Assembly (NCBI GenBank): GCA_031401815.1
Contig: JANNRW010000261.1
Span: 1-11,076 of the forward strand
Length of the DNA: 11,076 bases
Origin: JANNRW01 sp031401815
GTDB taxonomy: Bacteria > Desulfobacterota > Desulfuromonadia > Geobacterales > DSM-12255
Direction: 5' to 3'
Made by a program: the position numbers and the translations under genes. The notes beneath the pieces were generated by a model. The model saw only the letters and a program-made list of their open reading frames with translations. It was not told the DNA's origin and made no database searches. The stretch's first letter is position 1; each line of letters opens with the position of its first letter. Of the stretch, positions 1 through 8,159 are shown one piece after another.

Positions 1-1400
1 ATGTAGTGGCGGGCGTTCAGCAGGTCATTTTCCTGGAGGTAGAGGAGCGATATGTTGGTGAGGGCGAGCCAGGATTCGGGGTTGAAGGTAAGAGCCCTTT
101 TGTAGGCGTCGAGAGCAGCACTGACCTGTCGGTTGACGTTAAGCGCTGCGCCGTACTCGGCCCAGGCGGAAAAGTTTTCCGGATTTTTGGCGATGGCGTC
201 CTGCCAGAGGGTCAGGTCGTTCTTCCAGACATGGGAGCGGGACCAGCTGAGGGTTGCGCAGATGATTACAATTGCTGCTGCAGCGATGAAACCGGTTCGG
301 CGGTGGCGATCACCCAGGCGCCGGCCAATCATCTGTGCCACAGATGCCAGGAAGACCGCAGCGCCGAGCATGGGGAAGTAAAGGTAGCGGTCGTTCATCA
401 GGGTGATAATGGGGATGATCTGGGAGACCGGCAGCAGGCCGAGGAAAAACAGGGCGAACCAGAAGAGTAACGGTCTGTTGGTTTTGAAAAGCCGGTAACC
501 GAGGGCAATGAGGAGGGAGAGGAAAAGCCCTGCTGCGAGTACGGCCAGATCGGGTGTCGTCCGGATCAGCACCAGGTAGTCGGCGCTGAGGCCGACAGGT
601 AAAAAGACCATCCGCACATAGGTAAAGAGTACCGGCAGCATTGTCATGGCGGTCGAGAGAGGGGTGCCGCCGTAGTAGGGTGTTCTCCCCCCGCTATATT
701 CCGGCCCCTGGGTTACAAAGGCTACCCCTGCTGTCAGAACAGCTGCAGCGAAGTAGGGGAGTATCCGTCTCAACTGCAGAGGGTGCCGTTCCCGAAAGGA
801 GAGGCCGTGCAGGATGAGCATGAAGGGGAAAATAACGGCCACCGATTTCGTCAGGAGAGCGGCGGCGTAGTAAATGAGTGAGAGCGGATAGTGTCGTTTT
901 GACTCATCAGCCTTCAGATACGAGTCGAACGCCAGCAGGAAGAAGAGCATGCAGAGCACGTTCTTTCGCTCCGAGATCCAGGCCACCGACTCCACCTGGA
1001 CGGGATGAACGATAAAAACAAGGGCGGCGAAGAGGGCGGTGGCGGGTGATAAAAAACGGTCTGCCAGGATCCTGTAGAGGAGCAGTCCGTTCAGGGAGTG
1101 CAGAAGTATATTGACGAAAAGGTAGCCGGCCGGATTGAGACCCCAGAGGGAGTAGTCAATCATGTAGGAGATGAGGTGCAGTGGAGCGTAATTGCCTATG
1201 ACAACAGTTTTGAAGGCTTCAGCAATATTTGCCAGGGAGAGTCCATGCACCAGGGCATTTTCGGTGATGTAGCCGCTGTCGTCCCAGGTTACGAGGAAAT
1301 GGTGTGAATATACCGCGATATAGGTCAGGAATGCTGCCAGAAAGATGAGCACTGCAGCGGTGGCGTAATGCTGACGGTTGATAATGACGGGTCTTTTCAT
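1..1400 (-). CDS. TMTC-like polytopic glycosyltransferase with TPR repeats (3' end outside window)
   Basis: The reverse strand is open from ATG at 1400 to base 1 without a stop, giving 466 residues with the C-terminus missing. Seen: a first membrane segment at about residues 13-31, an acidic WDD motif at 39-41 in the following loop, and HPVQVESVAWISERKN at 132-147. That last motif is very typical of bacterial TMTC-like/DUF1736 proteins. Several more hydrophobic segments follow, and from about residue 406 there is TPR-like helical sequence with a typical NPE turn. Known family role: GT-C-fold membrane transferases using polyprenyl-phosphate sugars, with TPR repeats in the tail. Acceptor and sugar are unknown. 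A TAG stop lies five codons upstream in frame, so ATG 1400 is the first possible ATG; TAGGA about 12 bases upstream is a weak ribosome site. The gene is divergent from the radical SAM operon. Confidence 0.88.
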   Translation of the reverse strand, partial: MKRPVIINRQHYATAAVLIFLAAFLTYIAVYSHHFLVTWDDSGYITENALVHGLSLANIAEAFKTVVIGNYAPLHLISYMIDYSLWGLNPAGYLFVNILLHSLNGLLLYRILADRFLSPATALFAALVFIVHPVQVESVAWISERKNVLCMLFFLLAFDSYLKADESKRHYPLSLIYYAAALLTKSVAVIFPFMLILHGLSFRERHPLQLRRILPYFAAAVLTAGVAFVTQGPEYSGGRTPYYGGTPLSTAMTMLPVLFTYVRMVFLPVGLSADYLVLIRTTPDLAVLAAGLFLSLLIALGYRLFKTNRPLLFWFALFFLGLLPVSQIIPIITLMNDRYLYFPMLGAAVFLASVAQMIGRRLGDRHRRTGFIAAAAIVIICATLSWSRSHVWKNDLTLWQDAIAKNPENFSAWAEYGAALNVNRQVSAALDAYKRALTFNPESWLALTNISLLYLQENDLLNARHY

Positions 1401-1446
1401 GATTTTGGCATCCTACCATTTTACGGTAAACAGCTCCAGAAATTAT

Positions 1447-1488
1447 CGGCAAGCATGTAGCGTCCGCATGGGGCTACATTTTTTGCCG
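1447..1488. repeat. Long imperfect hairpin upstream of the TMTC-like gene
   Basis: CGGCAA (1447-1452) pairs with TTGCCG (1483-1488). Inside it, TGTAGC (1456-1461) pairs with GCTACA (1473-1478), followed by a short inner C/G stem around a GCAT loop. The two stems are separated by an internal loop. On the plus strand the inner stem is followed by six T residues, as in a Rho-independent terminator, but no plus-strand gene ends upstream. It may act as a 5' leader structure for the minus-strand gene, block antisense transcription, or be a repeat remnant. The structure is visible; its role is inference. Confidence 0.45.
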
Positions 1489-1578
1489 GCAGCATTTATG
1501 AAAGCACGCGCTTGCCATTGCCGCCGGAATTGTGCGATAGTTTGTATCTACTCAGATCAGAAACGAATCAAAGGCAAC

Positions 1579-1692
1579 TCACACGGAGGCACGGAGGCAC
1601 GAAGAAAGTCAAAAAACAACGTCTTTATGGTTTACCCAAAGGCTTCATGGTCATAATTCTGGTTTTCTCCGTGCCTCTGTGCCTCCGTGTGA
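1579..1692. repeat. Dispersed inverted-repeat element (CACGGAGGCACGGAGGCAC type)
   Basis: The left arm 1579-1601 and right arm 1670-1692 are reverse complements over 23 bases with one mismatch. They enclose about 68 bases of AT-richer sequence. Each arm contains an internal tandem of CACGGAGG(C). Read in the appropriate frames, both arms give the peptide HGGTEARRK, a common spurious translation in bacterial databases, so I take this as a copy of a widespread non-coding palindromic repeat. It carries no gene and lies just upstream of the candidate promoter at 1709. Whether it is mobile or affects transcription cannot be read here. Confidence 0.65.
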
Positions 1693-1708
1693 AACAGGTT
1701 TTGACTTT

Positions 1709-1737
1709 TTTACTTTCATGACCTGAGTAGTTACAAT
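1709..1737 (+). promoter_or_regulatory. Candidate sigma70 promoter of the radical SAM operon
   Basis: TTTACT (1709-1714) and TACAAT (1732-1737) are separated by 17 bases, a reasonable -35/-10 pair. The predicted transcript would start near 1744, leaving a leader of about 27 bases that contains the GGAGG ribosome site at 1756-1760. The promoter begins 17 bases after the inverted repeat ends. Pattern match only. Confidence 0.4.
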
Positions 1738-1770
1738 AGTTTTACCTGCAGCGCCGGAGGATAGCATTTT

Positions 1771-3081
1771 ATGAAGATTACCTACATCTTCCCCCCCCTG
1801 GGACACGCGGGGGAGAGGGTCAGAAGCATGCCACTGGTTCCTCCTGTTCTTGAACATATGGCAGGTCTCACTTCAGCAGTTCGGCCAGAGTGGGAAATTC
1901 GTCTCATTAACGCAAATATTGAGAGCTTTGTCCCTGAAGAGCTGGTTACGGATGTAGCCGGTATCAGCATTCTAACTCACCAGTCCTCCTGGGCATACAA
2001 CCTTGCTGATCGCCTCAGGGAGCGCGGCATCACGGTGCTTTTCGGCGGTCCCCATCCTACCGCTCTTCCGGAAGAGGCATCTCCCCATGCCGATGCAGTT
2101 CTGGTGGGGGAGGCAGAGGGGGTCCTTGAGGAACTTTTTACGGATCTGGAGGCCGGTCTGCTCAAGCCACGCTACGAGGGGGTGTTTCTCCCCCTGGACA
2201 ACATACCGTTTCCCCGGCGAGACCTCCTGAAAGGGTACGTCTTTCATGCCTTCCATACCTCCCGTGGTTGTCCCTACAGCTGCAAATTCTGCATGACCCC
2301 CATGCAGCACGGTTCACAGATGCGCTATCGCCCGGTTAAGGAGGTGGTGGCAGATATTGCGAGTTTCAATCACCGCATGTGGTTCTCCACCGACGCCGAT
2401 GCCTGGGGGCCTGATGTGGATCGATATATCGAGCTGTTCCGGGAGATGGCTGCCGGTCTGCCCGGAATCTACTGGGTAGGGGAGGCGGGCATCTCCTCGG
2501 TGCAGCATCCCCGGGGAGATGAGCTACTGAAGTGGGCGCGCCGCTCCGGTCTCATGCAGGTATGGCTGGGCTGGGAGAGCGTTAGCGAGCAGATCCTGAG
2601 GGAGTACGGCGCACAGGCCAAGATGAAGACAAAGCGGGAAGATGCGCTGAAAAAGATCAGGGACAATGGCATCGATGTGGGTCTATTCCTCATGCTCGGC
2701 TCTCAGAACGAGTCGCTGCGTGAATACGATCAGGTGCTGGAGCTGTGTGACCGGTTGGCCATTACCCCTCATCCGGTGATGGTCGTGCCGTATCCGGGGA
2801 CCGAACTTTATGAAGAGTTGCAGGGGACGGTTACGGAGAACTGGGACTATTATGACGGCATGCACTGCATCCTCCCGCAGCAGGGGAGCGCCGCAGAGCA
2901 TGAGGCAGCGCTTAAAAGGATCTGGGGAGAGCTTTTTACCGTGAAGAGAATTATGAAAAGACTTGCCTCTGTATCTTTAAGAGGTTTCCCTTCGGCGCAG
3001 ATCGCTTCCGGAATCGTGCAGTTTGCCCTGCGCAAGGCCTTTCTGGAATTTGTAAACATCAAGTCGGCGGATTCCAGGTGA
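1771..3081 (+). CDS. B12-binding-domain radical SAM protein (paralogue 1)
   Basis: This 436-residue protein has the two-domain layout of BchE-like class B radical SAM enzymes. Residues 1 to about 125 look like a cobalamin-binding Rossmann domain, with the characteristic GGPHPTALPEE turn near 92-102, but I see no DxHxxG cobalamin-ligand motif. The radical SAM core follows, with the 4Fe-4S motif CPYSCKFC at 167-174 (Cys167, Cys171, Cys174). Later come WLGWES (about 266) and PYPGTELYEEL, typical of this barrel. Known members are methyltransferases, cyclases or other carbon-centre modifiers; this substrate is unknown. GGAGG sits 10 bases before the ATG. The stop overlaps the next start by four bases (GTGA), implying co-translation. 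The gene is clearly related to the partial gene at 10285. The family assignment is strong; the reaction is not inferable. Confidence 0.9.
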   Translation: MKITYIFPPLGHAGERVRSMPLVPPVLEHMAGLTSAVRPEWEIRLINANIESFVPEELVTDVAGISILTHQSSWAYNLADRLRERGITVLFGGPHPTALPEEASPHADAVLVGEAEGVLEELFTDLEAGLLKPRYEGVFLPLDNIPFPRRDLLKGYVFHAFHTSRGCPYSCKFCMTPMQHGSQMRYRPVKEVVADIASFNHRMWFSTDADAWGPDVDRYIELFREMAAGLPGIYWVGEAGISSVQHPRGDELLKWARRSGLMQVWLGWESVSEQILREYGAQAKMKTKREDALKKIRDNGIDVGLFLMLGSQNESLREYDQVLELCDRLAITPHPVMVVPYPGTELYEELQGTVTENWDYYDGMHCILPQQGSAAEHEAALKRIWGELFTVKRIMKRLASVSLRGFPSAQIASGIVQFALRKAFLEFVNIKSADSR

Positions 3082-3728
3082 AAGTGATTTCTGTAGTGAC
3101 AGCATCTCTGCTTACCCTTGCCATGGTGACGACCCTGTTTGGCCTGGAAAAGGTCGGCAGATCCTCACGCTTTGACGGTAAGGCTTATTCCTTAAATGAT
3201 CCTATGTTGCCGCTTCAGCTGCTAGTCGCACCGGAGGATGTATTTGCTTTCTGGAAAAAGCAGGTGGTGCGAGGTGCCCTGGTCGTCCATGTCGGCCGCG
3301 ACCTGCATTTTACTCCAGTGGATAAGCCGGATTGCGATACAGCGGCTACCGCCTATCCTGTCGTACTCTCCCCATCTGTGCTTGAATACGAATCCGCGCT
3401 CAATGACAGGAATTTTCTCTGGCTGGCAATGCGAGCCAACATGGCACGGCAGATTGTCAGCGTTCTCCCTCATGAGAGTTTCAGGGATAAGGTCTCACTG
3501 GTGCAGGAGGCTGTGCAGAAAGGGTATCTTGGCATCATCTCCATGGATTCAAGGACGATTGTCGCCCATGAACTTGGTTCGCAGCGCGTGATTACAGACA
3601 GCTACATCCCATCTTTCAGCGAGCCGGTTGTCCTTAATATTGATGCTTCCATTTTCGATGACTATTTCCCTGCAGAGCTGTATGCCTTGCTTGAAAAATC
3701 CGGGCTTAAAATCATGCTTCTCACCTGA
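3078..3728 (+). CDS. Unrecognised membrane-anchored protein, possibly shortened by an in-frame UGA
   Basis: The 216-residue product starts at GTG 3078, overlapping the radical SAM stop by four bases. Residues 4-22 form one hydrophobic segment, either a signal anchor or an uncleaved signal peptide, so the rest is probably periplasmic. The remainder is soluble alpha/beta-like sequence with strands such as ALVVHVGRDLHF (67-78) and VVLNIDASIFDDY (184-196). I do not recognise the family and see no certain catalytic motif. The position between a radical SAM enzyme and a glycosyltransferase suggests a role in the same pathway. The frame stays open for 29 codons past the UGA at 3726-3728 with credible protein composition, so the ancestral product was probably about 246 residues. 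Confidence 0.7.
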   Translation: MKVISVVTASLLTLAMVTTLFGLEKVGRSSRFDGKAYSLNDPMLPLQLLVAPEDVFAFWKKQVVRGALVVHVGRDLHFTPVDKPDCDTAATAYPVVLSPSVLEYESALNDRNFLWLAMRANMARQIVSVLPHESFRDKVSLVQEAVQKGYLGIISMDSRTIVAHELGSQRVITDSYIPSFSEPVVLNIDASIFDDYFPAELYALLEKSGLKIMLLT

Positions 3729-3818
3729 ACTCTCTCGGAAGGTAATGCTGTTATCACAGAACAGGCGCGTATCCGCTTGAAAGAGTTTGTGCAACTGGTG
3801 GCTACCCATGGGAAGTGA
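3729..3818 (+). other. In-frame continuation of the 3078 gene beyond the UGA codon
   Basis: Twenty-nine sense codons follow the UGA at 3726-3728 in the same frame, ending at TGA 3816-3818. The translation begins TLSEGNAVITEQ and continues as a basic amphipathic helix ending in THGK, which looks like a natural C-terminus. If translated, only seven bases would separate this end from the next ATG at 3826, matching the tight spacing elsewhere in the operon. It also explains an otherwise odd 97-base gap. No convincing SECIS-type hairpin is visible after the UGA, so nonsense mutation or sequence error seems likelier than selenocysteine. Confidence 0.5.
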
Positions 3819-3825
3819 TTATCGC

Positions 3826-5064
3826 ATGGCAAATAATTTGAAATATAATTTTATCGGTTTACTGCTGCTGATCTTTCTGGCGGGTCTGATGTTGCGACTC
3901 TACGGCATCTGGGCGCAGCCCCCTACAAACGACGATATAAACGTGGCTCTCTCGGCAAAGAACTATATAACAACCGGGCATCTGGGGCCGACAATGTGGA
4001 ACCACCCGAATCTCAGAAATCTGCTGGTTTACGGATCAATGGAGCTATTTGGAGGTGGAGTTGTCGGGCTTAAACTCTGGAGCCTTACTTTCGGGGCCCT
4101 GTCCGTACTCCTGATCGGCCTTGTCGGCCGGGAGTTGACCGGGGATAACCGGGTCGGACTCCTGGCTGCGTTTCTTCTGGCTATAGATTCCCTCCATATC
4201 GACTTTTCCCGGCAGGCAGTCCATGAAGTTTACATGGCATTCTTTACCCTGGCAGCCATTTACTGCTGTCTCTGTTTCCGGCGCCGCGAGAACAGCGGTT
4301 ATCTTGTTCTTGCGGGGGTGGCGTTCGGTCTCGGACTTGCCTCCAAATGGTATCTGCTCATGCCGCTGGCCACAACCGGGCTCTTTCTGCTGATTGACAA
4401 AAAAACCATCAAGGAGCGGCTCGGCAGGGGAGTCCTCCTGGCGGCGACTTTACTGCTGTTGCCGCTGATGGTATACCTTTTGACGTTTTACCCATGGTTC
4501 CTGCGCGGCTATGGCATCGCTGAGTGGCTGACGCTGCAGAAAGCAATGTTTATCGAGACCAGGTACCATCTTGGCTATAATCCCTATGGTTATGAGGTGG
4601 ATTACAAACCACTGCTCTGGTTCCTGAAGCCGGTCGCTTTTGGCGATTTCGCCATGGGCAGGACAGGGCCTACCGTGCTGCTGGGGATCTCAAATCCCTT
4701 TTCATGGCTCCTGACGCTGCCGGCAATGATCTGGGTGCTGCGCACCTGGATGACACTGCGGGTCAGCCTGTTGCCGTATCTGTTTGCCCTCTTTACCGTT
4801 GCTTATCTCCCCCTGGCGGTTTCGAGCCGACCGATCTGGGCGCATACGGCATTTTCCGTCATTCCGTTTGCCTTCATCGCTGTTGCGGGTTTCATGGTTC
4901 AGTTTCTGGACAATGGAGCTAACAACCGGCGTATTTTTTATGCCTATCTCACTCTGCTGCTCCTGGCAAGCATTCCGCTCTATCTGCTGGCTATTGGCAA
5001 GGGGCATGACGTGTCACTGCTGCAGCCGATCCTGGAAATCTACAGGCCATTGCATGAGCGATAG
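3826..5064 (+). CDS. GT39/PMT-like membrane glycosyltransferase
   Basis: The 412-residue protein is strongly hydrophobic, with about ten membrane segments. The first spans about residues 9-29 and is followed by NDD at 35-37 and HP at 60-61. This is the arrangement of the first periplasmic loop in dolichyl-phosphate-mannose/ArnT-type (PMT, GT39) transferases, where an acidic residue is catalytic. Members transfer a sugar from a polyprenyl-phosphate donor on the outer face of the inner membrane; donor and acceptor here are unknown. I chose ATG 3826 because GGGAAG lies about 10 bases upstream and the upstream frame continuation ends at 3818. ATG 3808 and TTG 3787 are in-frame alternatives. The 3' end overlaps the flavoenzyme start by 11 bases. 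Confidence 0.85.
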   Translation: MANNLKYNFIGLLLLIFLAGLMLRLYGIWAQPPTNDDINVALSAKNYITTGHLGPTMWNHPNLRNLLVYGSMELFGGGVVGLKLWSLTFGALSVLLIGLVGRELTGDNRVGLLAAFLLAIDSLHIDFSRQAVHEVYMAFFTLAAIYCCLCFRRRENSGYLVLAGVAFGLGLASKWYLLMPLATTGLFLLIDKKTIKERLGRGVLLAATLLLLPLMVYLLTFYPWFLRGYGIAEWLTLQKAMFIETRYHLGYNPYGYEVDYKPLLWFLKPVAFGDFAMGRTGPTVLLGISNPFSWLLTLPAMIWVLRTWMTLRVSLLPYLFALFTVAYLPLAVSSRPIWAHTAFSVIPFAFIAVAGFMVQFLDNGANNRRIFYAYLTLLLLASIPLYLLAIGKGHDVSLLQPILEIYRPLHER

Positions 5065-6379
5065 AGTTGTCATAACCGGTGCCGGGATAGCCGGACTTAC
5101 GCTTGGCTACAAACTGGCGCAAGCAGGGAGGCAGGTGCTGGTTGTCGAAAAGGAAAAGGTAGTTGGTGGCTTGGCACGGAGCTATTGCTATGGTGAGTAC
5201 CTGTTTGATGTCGGGCCTCATCGCTTCCATACGGAGCAGCCTGAAATCACCGCGTTTATACACGAAGTGCTAGGGGGAGATTACCTCATTATTGACCGGA
5301 GAAGCGGCGTTCGGATGTTCGGTCAATATTTTGACTGGCCTTTGACGGTTGGATCTATTCTGAAAATGCCACTTGCAACTCTTTTGCTGGTCGGATTGGA
5401 TCTTTTCCTGGGGAGTGGTGGTGAAGGTAATTTTGAAGAGTATATCATCAAAAAATACGGTAAGACTCTCTACCGGGTTTTTTTCAAACCGTACACGGAA
5501 AAATTTATCGGTCTGCCATGCGATCAAATATCGAGAGAGTGGGCGATCACAGGTATTGAACGTGCCGTAATAGACAAAAAAATACAAAGTGCTGATCTCA
5601 TCTCTTTTACCAGATCAGTGTTGAAGACCGATGCACCCTTGAAGTTTATCTATCCGAAGAGCGGCGGTATCGGGCGCTTTGCCGAACTCCTTGCGCAGGG
5701 TATAAAGAGGTTTGGAGGGGAGGTCCGTACATGCAGCGAAATCGAACAGCTTGTTGTCGACCGGGGAAAGGTGAGCAGGGTCATTATTGATGGTGAGACA
5801 GTCGAGTGTGGTCAGATCGTTTGGACGGCGCCTCCGCAACAGTTGTTGTCTCTGCTTGGTCTTGGCCTGCCTGACCTTGAGTTCCTCCCCATGCTGCTGT
5901 TCAACTATGAAATTTCCGGACGACCTCTGGTGACTTACCAGTGGTGTTATTATGGTGATGAGGAGGTCCCGTTCAATCGTGTCTCAATGCCAAACGCTTT
6001 CAATCCTCTTCTTGCACCTGAGGGTAAAACCGGTATCTGCGTTGAAGTCAGCGGGGAGGTTGCAGCCGAAAATGAGGGATCGCTCGATCTCAGGATCAGA
6101 AGGGCGCTGGTTAAAGTTGGTCTGTTGCCTGATGTTGATGTTATCACCAAGGTACATATTGAAAGGGTTGCCAATGCATACCCGGTGTATCGTTTGAATT
6201 ATCAGGAAGAGATTGACAAGGTTAATGTCGCTGTTGCTGCCTACGATAATATCAGCCTGCTGGGGCGTACAGGGTCCTTTTGGTACAACAATATGGATCA
6301 CTCTATTGAAGCGTCCTTCAACCTGGCTGCGAAAATGTTGACAGAAGAGAACGTTTCTCCACCAAATAACTCCCCATAA
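5054..6379 (+). CDS. FAD-dependent oxidoreductase of the amine oxidase/UDP-galactopyranose-mutase-like type
   Basis: The 441-residue protein starts with an FAD-binding Rossmann motif, GAGIAG at 9-14, ending in the acidic VVEK at 30-33. GGLARS (38-43) and DVGPHRFH (52-59) follow, a signature shared by protoporphyrinogen-oxidase-like and UGM-like flavoproteins. Near the C-terminus LLGRTGSFWYNNMDHSIEA (402-420) is the usual second FAD contact. Such enzymes near glycosyltransferases often act on nucleotide sugars or lipid intermediates, but the substrate here is not known. The same frame is open upstream to 4784, inside the glycosyltransferase gene. I reject that extension because ATG 5054 lies directly before the Rossmann fold. 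The last 62 bases overlap the convergent carbamoyltransferase gene. Confidence 0.85.
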   Translation: MSDRVVITGAGIAGLTLGYKLAQAGRQVLVVEKEKVVGGLARSYCYGEYLFDVGPHRFHTEQPEITAFIHEVLGGDYLIIDRRSGVRMFGQYFDWPLTVGSILKMPLATLLLVGLDLFLGSGGEGNFEEYIIKKYGKTLYRVFFKPYTEKFIGLPCDQISREWAITGIERAVIDKKIQSADLISFTRSVLKTDAPLKFIYPKSGGIGRFAELLAQGIKRFGGEVRTCSEIEQLVVDRGKVSRVIIDGETVECGQIVWTAPPQQLLSLLGLGLPDLEFLPMLLFNYEISGRPLVTYQWCYYGDEEVPFNRVSMPNAFNPLLAPEGKTGICVEVSGEVAAENEGSLDLRIRRALVKVGLLPDVDVITKVHIERVANAYPVYRLNYQEEIDKVNVAVAAYDNISLLGRTGSFWYNNMDHSIEASFNLAAKMLTEENVSPPNNSP

Positions 6380-8159
6380 CCAGATAGTCCATCTCAGTTG
6401 CCATGAAGCAGCGCCAGGCATCTTCCGGGGTGCAGACAATCGGCTCGCCCCGCACATTGAAGCTGGTGTTAACGAAGACGGCGCAGCCGGTCAGATCATG
6501 GAACGCTTCCAGCAACTGACAGAATTTCGGGTTTGTGTTACGGTCTACGGTCTGCACACGAGCAGAGTAGTCGATGTGAGTCACTGCAGGAATGTCTGAT
6601 CGGCTCCGGTTCAGCCGCTTCATAATATCCTCTTCTATCGGTTCGCTTTCTGGCTGTTTGCGACGGGACTCCTGAACCGGAGCTGTCAATAGCATGTATG
6701 GTGCCGGGCGATCGATGTCAAAATATTCATCCACTTCTGAAAGTAATACTGCCGGTGCAAACGGCCTGAACCCCTCACGGAACTTTATCTTCAGGTTTAA
6801 TCTCTTCTGCATCTGCGGGTTGCGCGGGTCGGCAAGAATGCTCCGATTGCCCAGGGCGCGCGGGCCATACTCCATCCTCCCCTGGAACCAGCCGATTACC
6901 TTCCCCTCGCTTATCAGTCCGGCAACCTCATGGCAGAGAGGTGCGCTGTCGTCAAAGCGGCGGTAACATGCTGAGTGCCGGGTGAGCACCTTTTCAATCT
7001 CCTGATCACTATATTCAGGCCCTAGCAGTGAGCCCTGCATGGCGTCCGGTGATTCAGGCTGCCTTGGCCTGTCGAGCCAGATATGCCAGCCAGCAAGGGC
7101 TGCGCCGAGCGCTCCTCCGGCATCTCCTGATGCAGGCTGGATCCAGAGGCCCCGGAAGATTTTCTCCCCCATGATTCTGCTGTTAGCAACACAGTTGAGC
7201 GCCACCCCCCCTGCAAGAGTCAGATTGTCGCTTCCGCTAAGCTTTTTCGCGGTAATTGCCAGACGGAGCAGTATCTCCTCAGTCACCTCCTGACACGCCA
7301 GCGCCAGGTCCATATACTCCTGAAGGATGGGGGTCTCGGCTTGACGACGCGGCATGCCAAAGAGATGTTCCCAGGCGGCATCATTGGTCATGGTCAGCTC
7401 AGTGACAAAGGCAAAATAGTCCATGTTCAGAGCTATGGAGCCGTCGTCGCGCAGATCGACCAGTGTTGATAATATCAGCGACTTGAACTCTTCAAGCCTC
7501 TCTCCCTGCCTGCCGTAGGGAGCCAGTCCCATCAGCTTGTATTCGCCGTCATTTACCTTGAATCCGCAGTAGTGAGTAAAAGCAGAGTAGAGCAGGCCAA
7601 TGGAGTGCGGGAAGGTCTGCTCCTGCAAGAGTGTTATCTTATTTCCTTCCCCCTTGCTGATGGTGGTGCAGGCCCATTCGCCGACGCCGTCAATGGTCAG
7701 GATTGCCGCCTCTTCGAAGGGGGAGGGGAAGAAGGCGCTGGCAGCGTGGGAGAGATGGTGCTCGGGGAAGAGAAGTCTGGGTGTTTTCGTGCCGAAAGCA
7801 GCCAGTTCCTGTTGCAGCATCCGGCGCATGAAGAGTTTTCCCTTCAGCCAGGGTGGCATGGCGGCCAGGAAACTCCGCACCCCTCGCGGGGCAAGGGCGT
7901 GGCTGGTTTCAGCAATCCGTTCAAATTTGAGGAGCGGTTTTTCGTAATAGGCAACGGCTGCAATGTCGTCGAGGGTGAGACCCGATTCGGCAAGTACATA
8001 GCTCACTGCCTGTTGAGGGAAGGCCTGATCATGCTTTACCCTGCTGAAGCGCTCCTCCTGGGCGGCTGCGACAATCCTGCCATCCATTATCAGCACTGCG
8101 GCGCTGTCATGATAATAGGCTGAAATTCCGAGAATTGCTGTAGGGGGTATGGCAGTCAT
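6318..8159 (-). CDS. NodU/CmcH-family O-carbamoyltransferase
   Basis: The 613-residue protein has full family length (TobZ, NodU and CmcH are about 560-620). The N-terminal Kae1-like half begins with ILGISAYYHDSAA and contains the metal-binding HHLSHA at 134-139 (His134, His138), TIDGVGEW (155-162) and GGVALNC (317-323). The C-terminal YrdC-like half has YGPRALGNRS (431-440) and NTSFNVRGEP (564-573). These enzymes use carbamoyl phosphate and ATP to carbamoylate a hydroxyl on a sugar or natural product via carbamoyl-adenylate. The start overlaps the upstream DUF5989 stop by one base (TAATG), so translation is probably coupled. The last 19 residues lie in the overlap with the flavoenzyme gene, and roughly the final 11 extend past the conserved end. 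The acceptor is unknown but plausibly a glycan made by the neighbouring genes. Confidence 0.93.
   Translation of the reverse strand: MTAIPPTAILGISAYYHDSAAVLIMDGRIVAAAQEERFSRVKHDQAFPQQAVSYVLAESGLTLDDIAAVAYYEKPLLKFERIAETSHALAPRGVRSFLAAMPPWLKGKLFMRRMLQQELAAFGTKTPRLLFPEHHLSHAASAFFPSPFEEAAILTIDGVGEWACTTISKGEGNKITLLQEQTFPHSIGLLYSAFTHYCGFKVNDGEYKLMGLAPYGRQGERLEEFKSLILSTLVDLRDDGSIALNMDYFAFVTELTMTNDAAWEHLFGMPRRQAETPILQEYMDLALACQEVTEEILLRLAITAKKLSGSDNLTLAGGVALNCVANSRIMGEKIFRGLWIQPASGDAGGALGAALAGWHIWLDRPRQPESPDAMQGSLLGPEYSDQEIEKVLTRHSACYRRFDDSAPLCHEVAGLISEGKVIGWFQGRMEYGPRALGNRSILADPRNPQMQKRLNLKIKFREGFRPFAPAVLLSEVDEYFDIDRPAPYMLLTAPVQESRRKQPESEPIEEDIMKRLNRSRSDIPAVTHIDYSARVQTVDRNTNPKFCQLLEAFHDLTGCAVFVNTSFNVRGEPIVCTPEDAWRCFMATEMDYLVMGSYLVEKRSLLSTFSQPG

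Noticed and set aside
6..470. 154-codon plus-strand open frame
   Set aside because: It is antisense to the TPR end of the TMTC-like gene, whose motifs on the minus strand are clear.
1651..1857. Small minus-strand frame containing the HGGTEARR peptide
   Set aside because: This is a known kind of spurious translation of the dispersed repeat and runs into the radical SAM gene.
3726..3790. Selenocysteine insertion element after the UGA
   Set aside because: Only a weak five-base stem (GGTAA with TTATC) is visible and no typical bulged-U, GGU-loop hairpin. I do not claim a selenoprotein.
4784..5053. Upstream extension of the flavoenzyme frame by 90 codons
   Set aside because: It lies inside the glycosyltransferase gene in another frame, and its translation is Ser/Arg/Cys/Trp-rich shadow sequence. 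The FAD-binding fold begins right after ATG 5054.
5984..6457. 157-codon minus-strand open frame
   Set aside because: It overlaps the conserved C-termini of both the flavoenzyme and the carbamoyltransferase and has no protein-like motif of its own.
7572..8123. 183-codon plus-strand open frame
   Set aside because: It is antisense to the well-supported carbamoyltransferase, has no domain signature, and reflects codon bias on the opposite strand.
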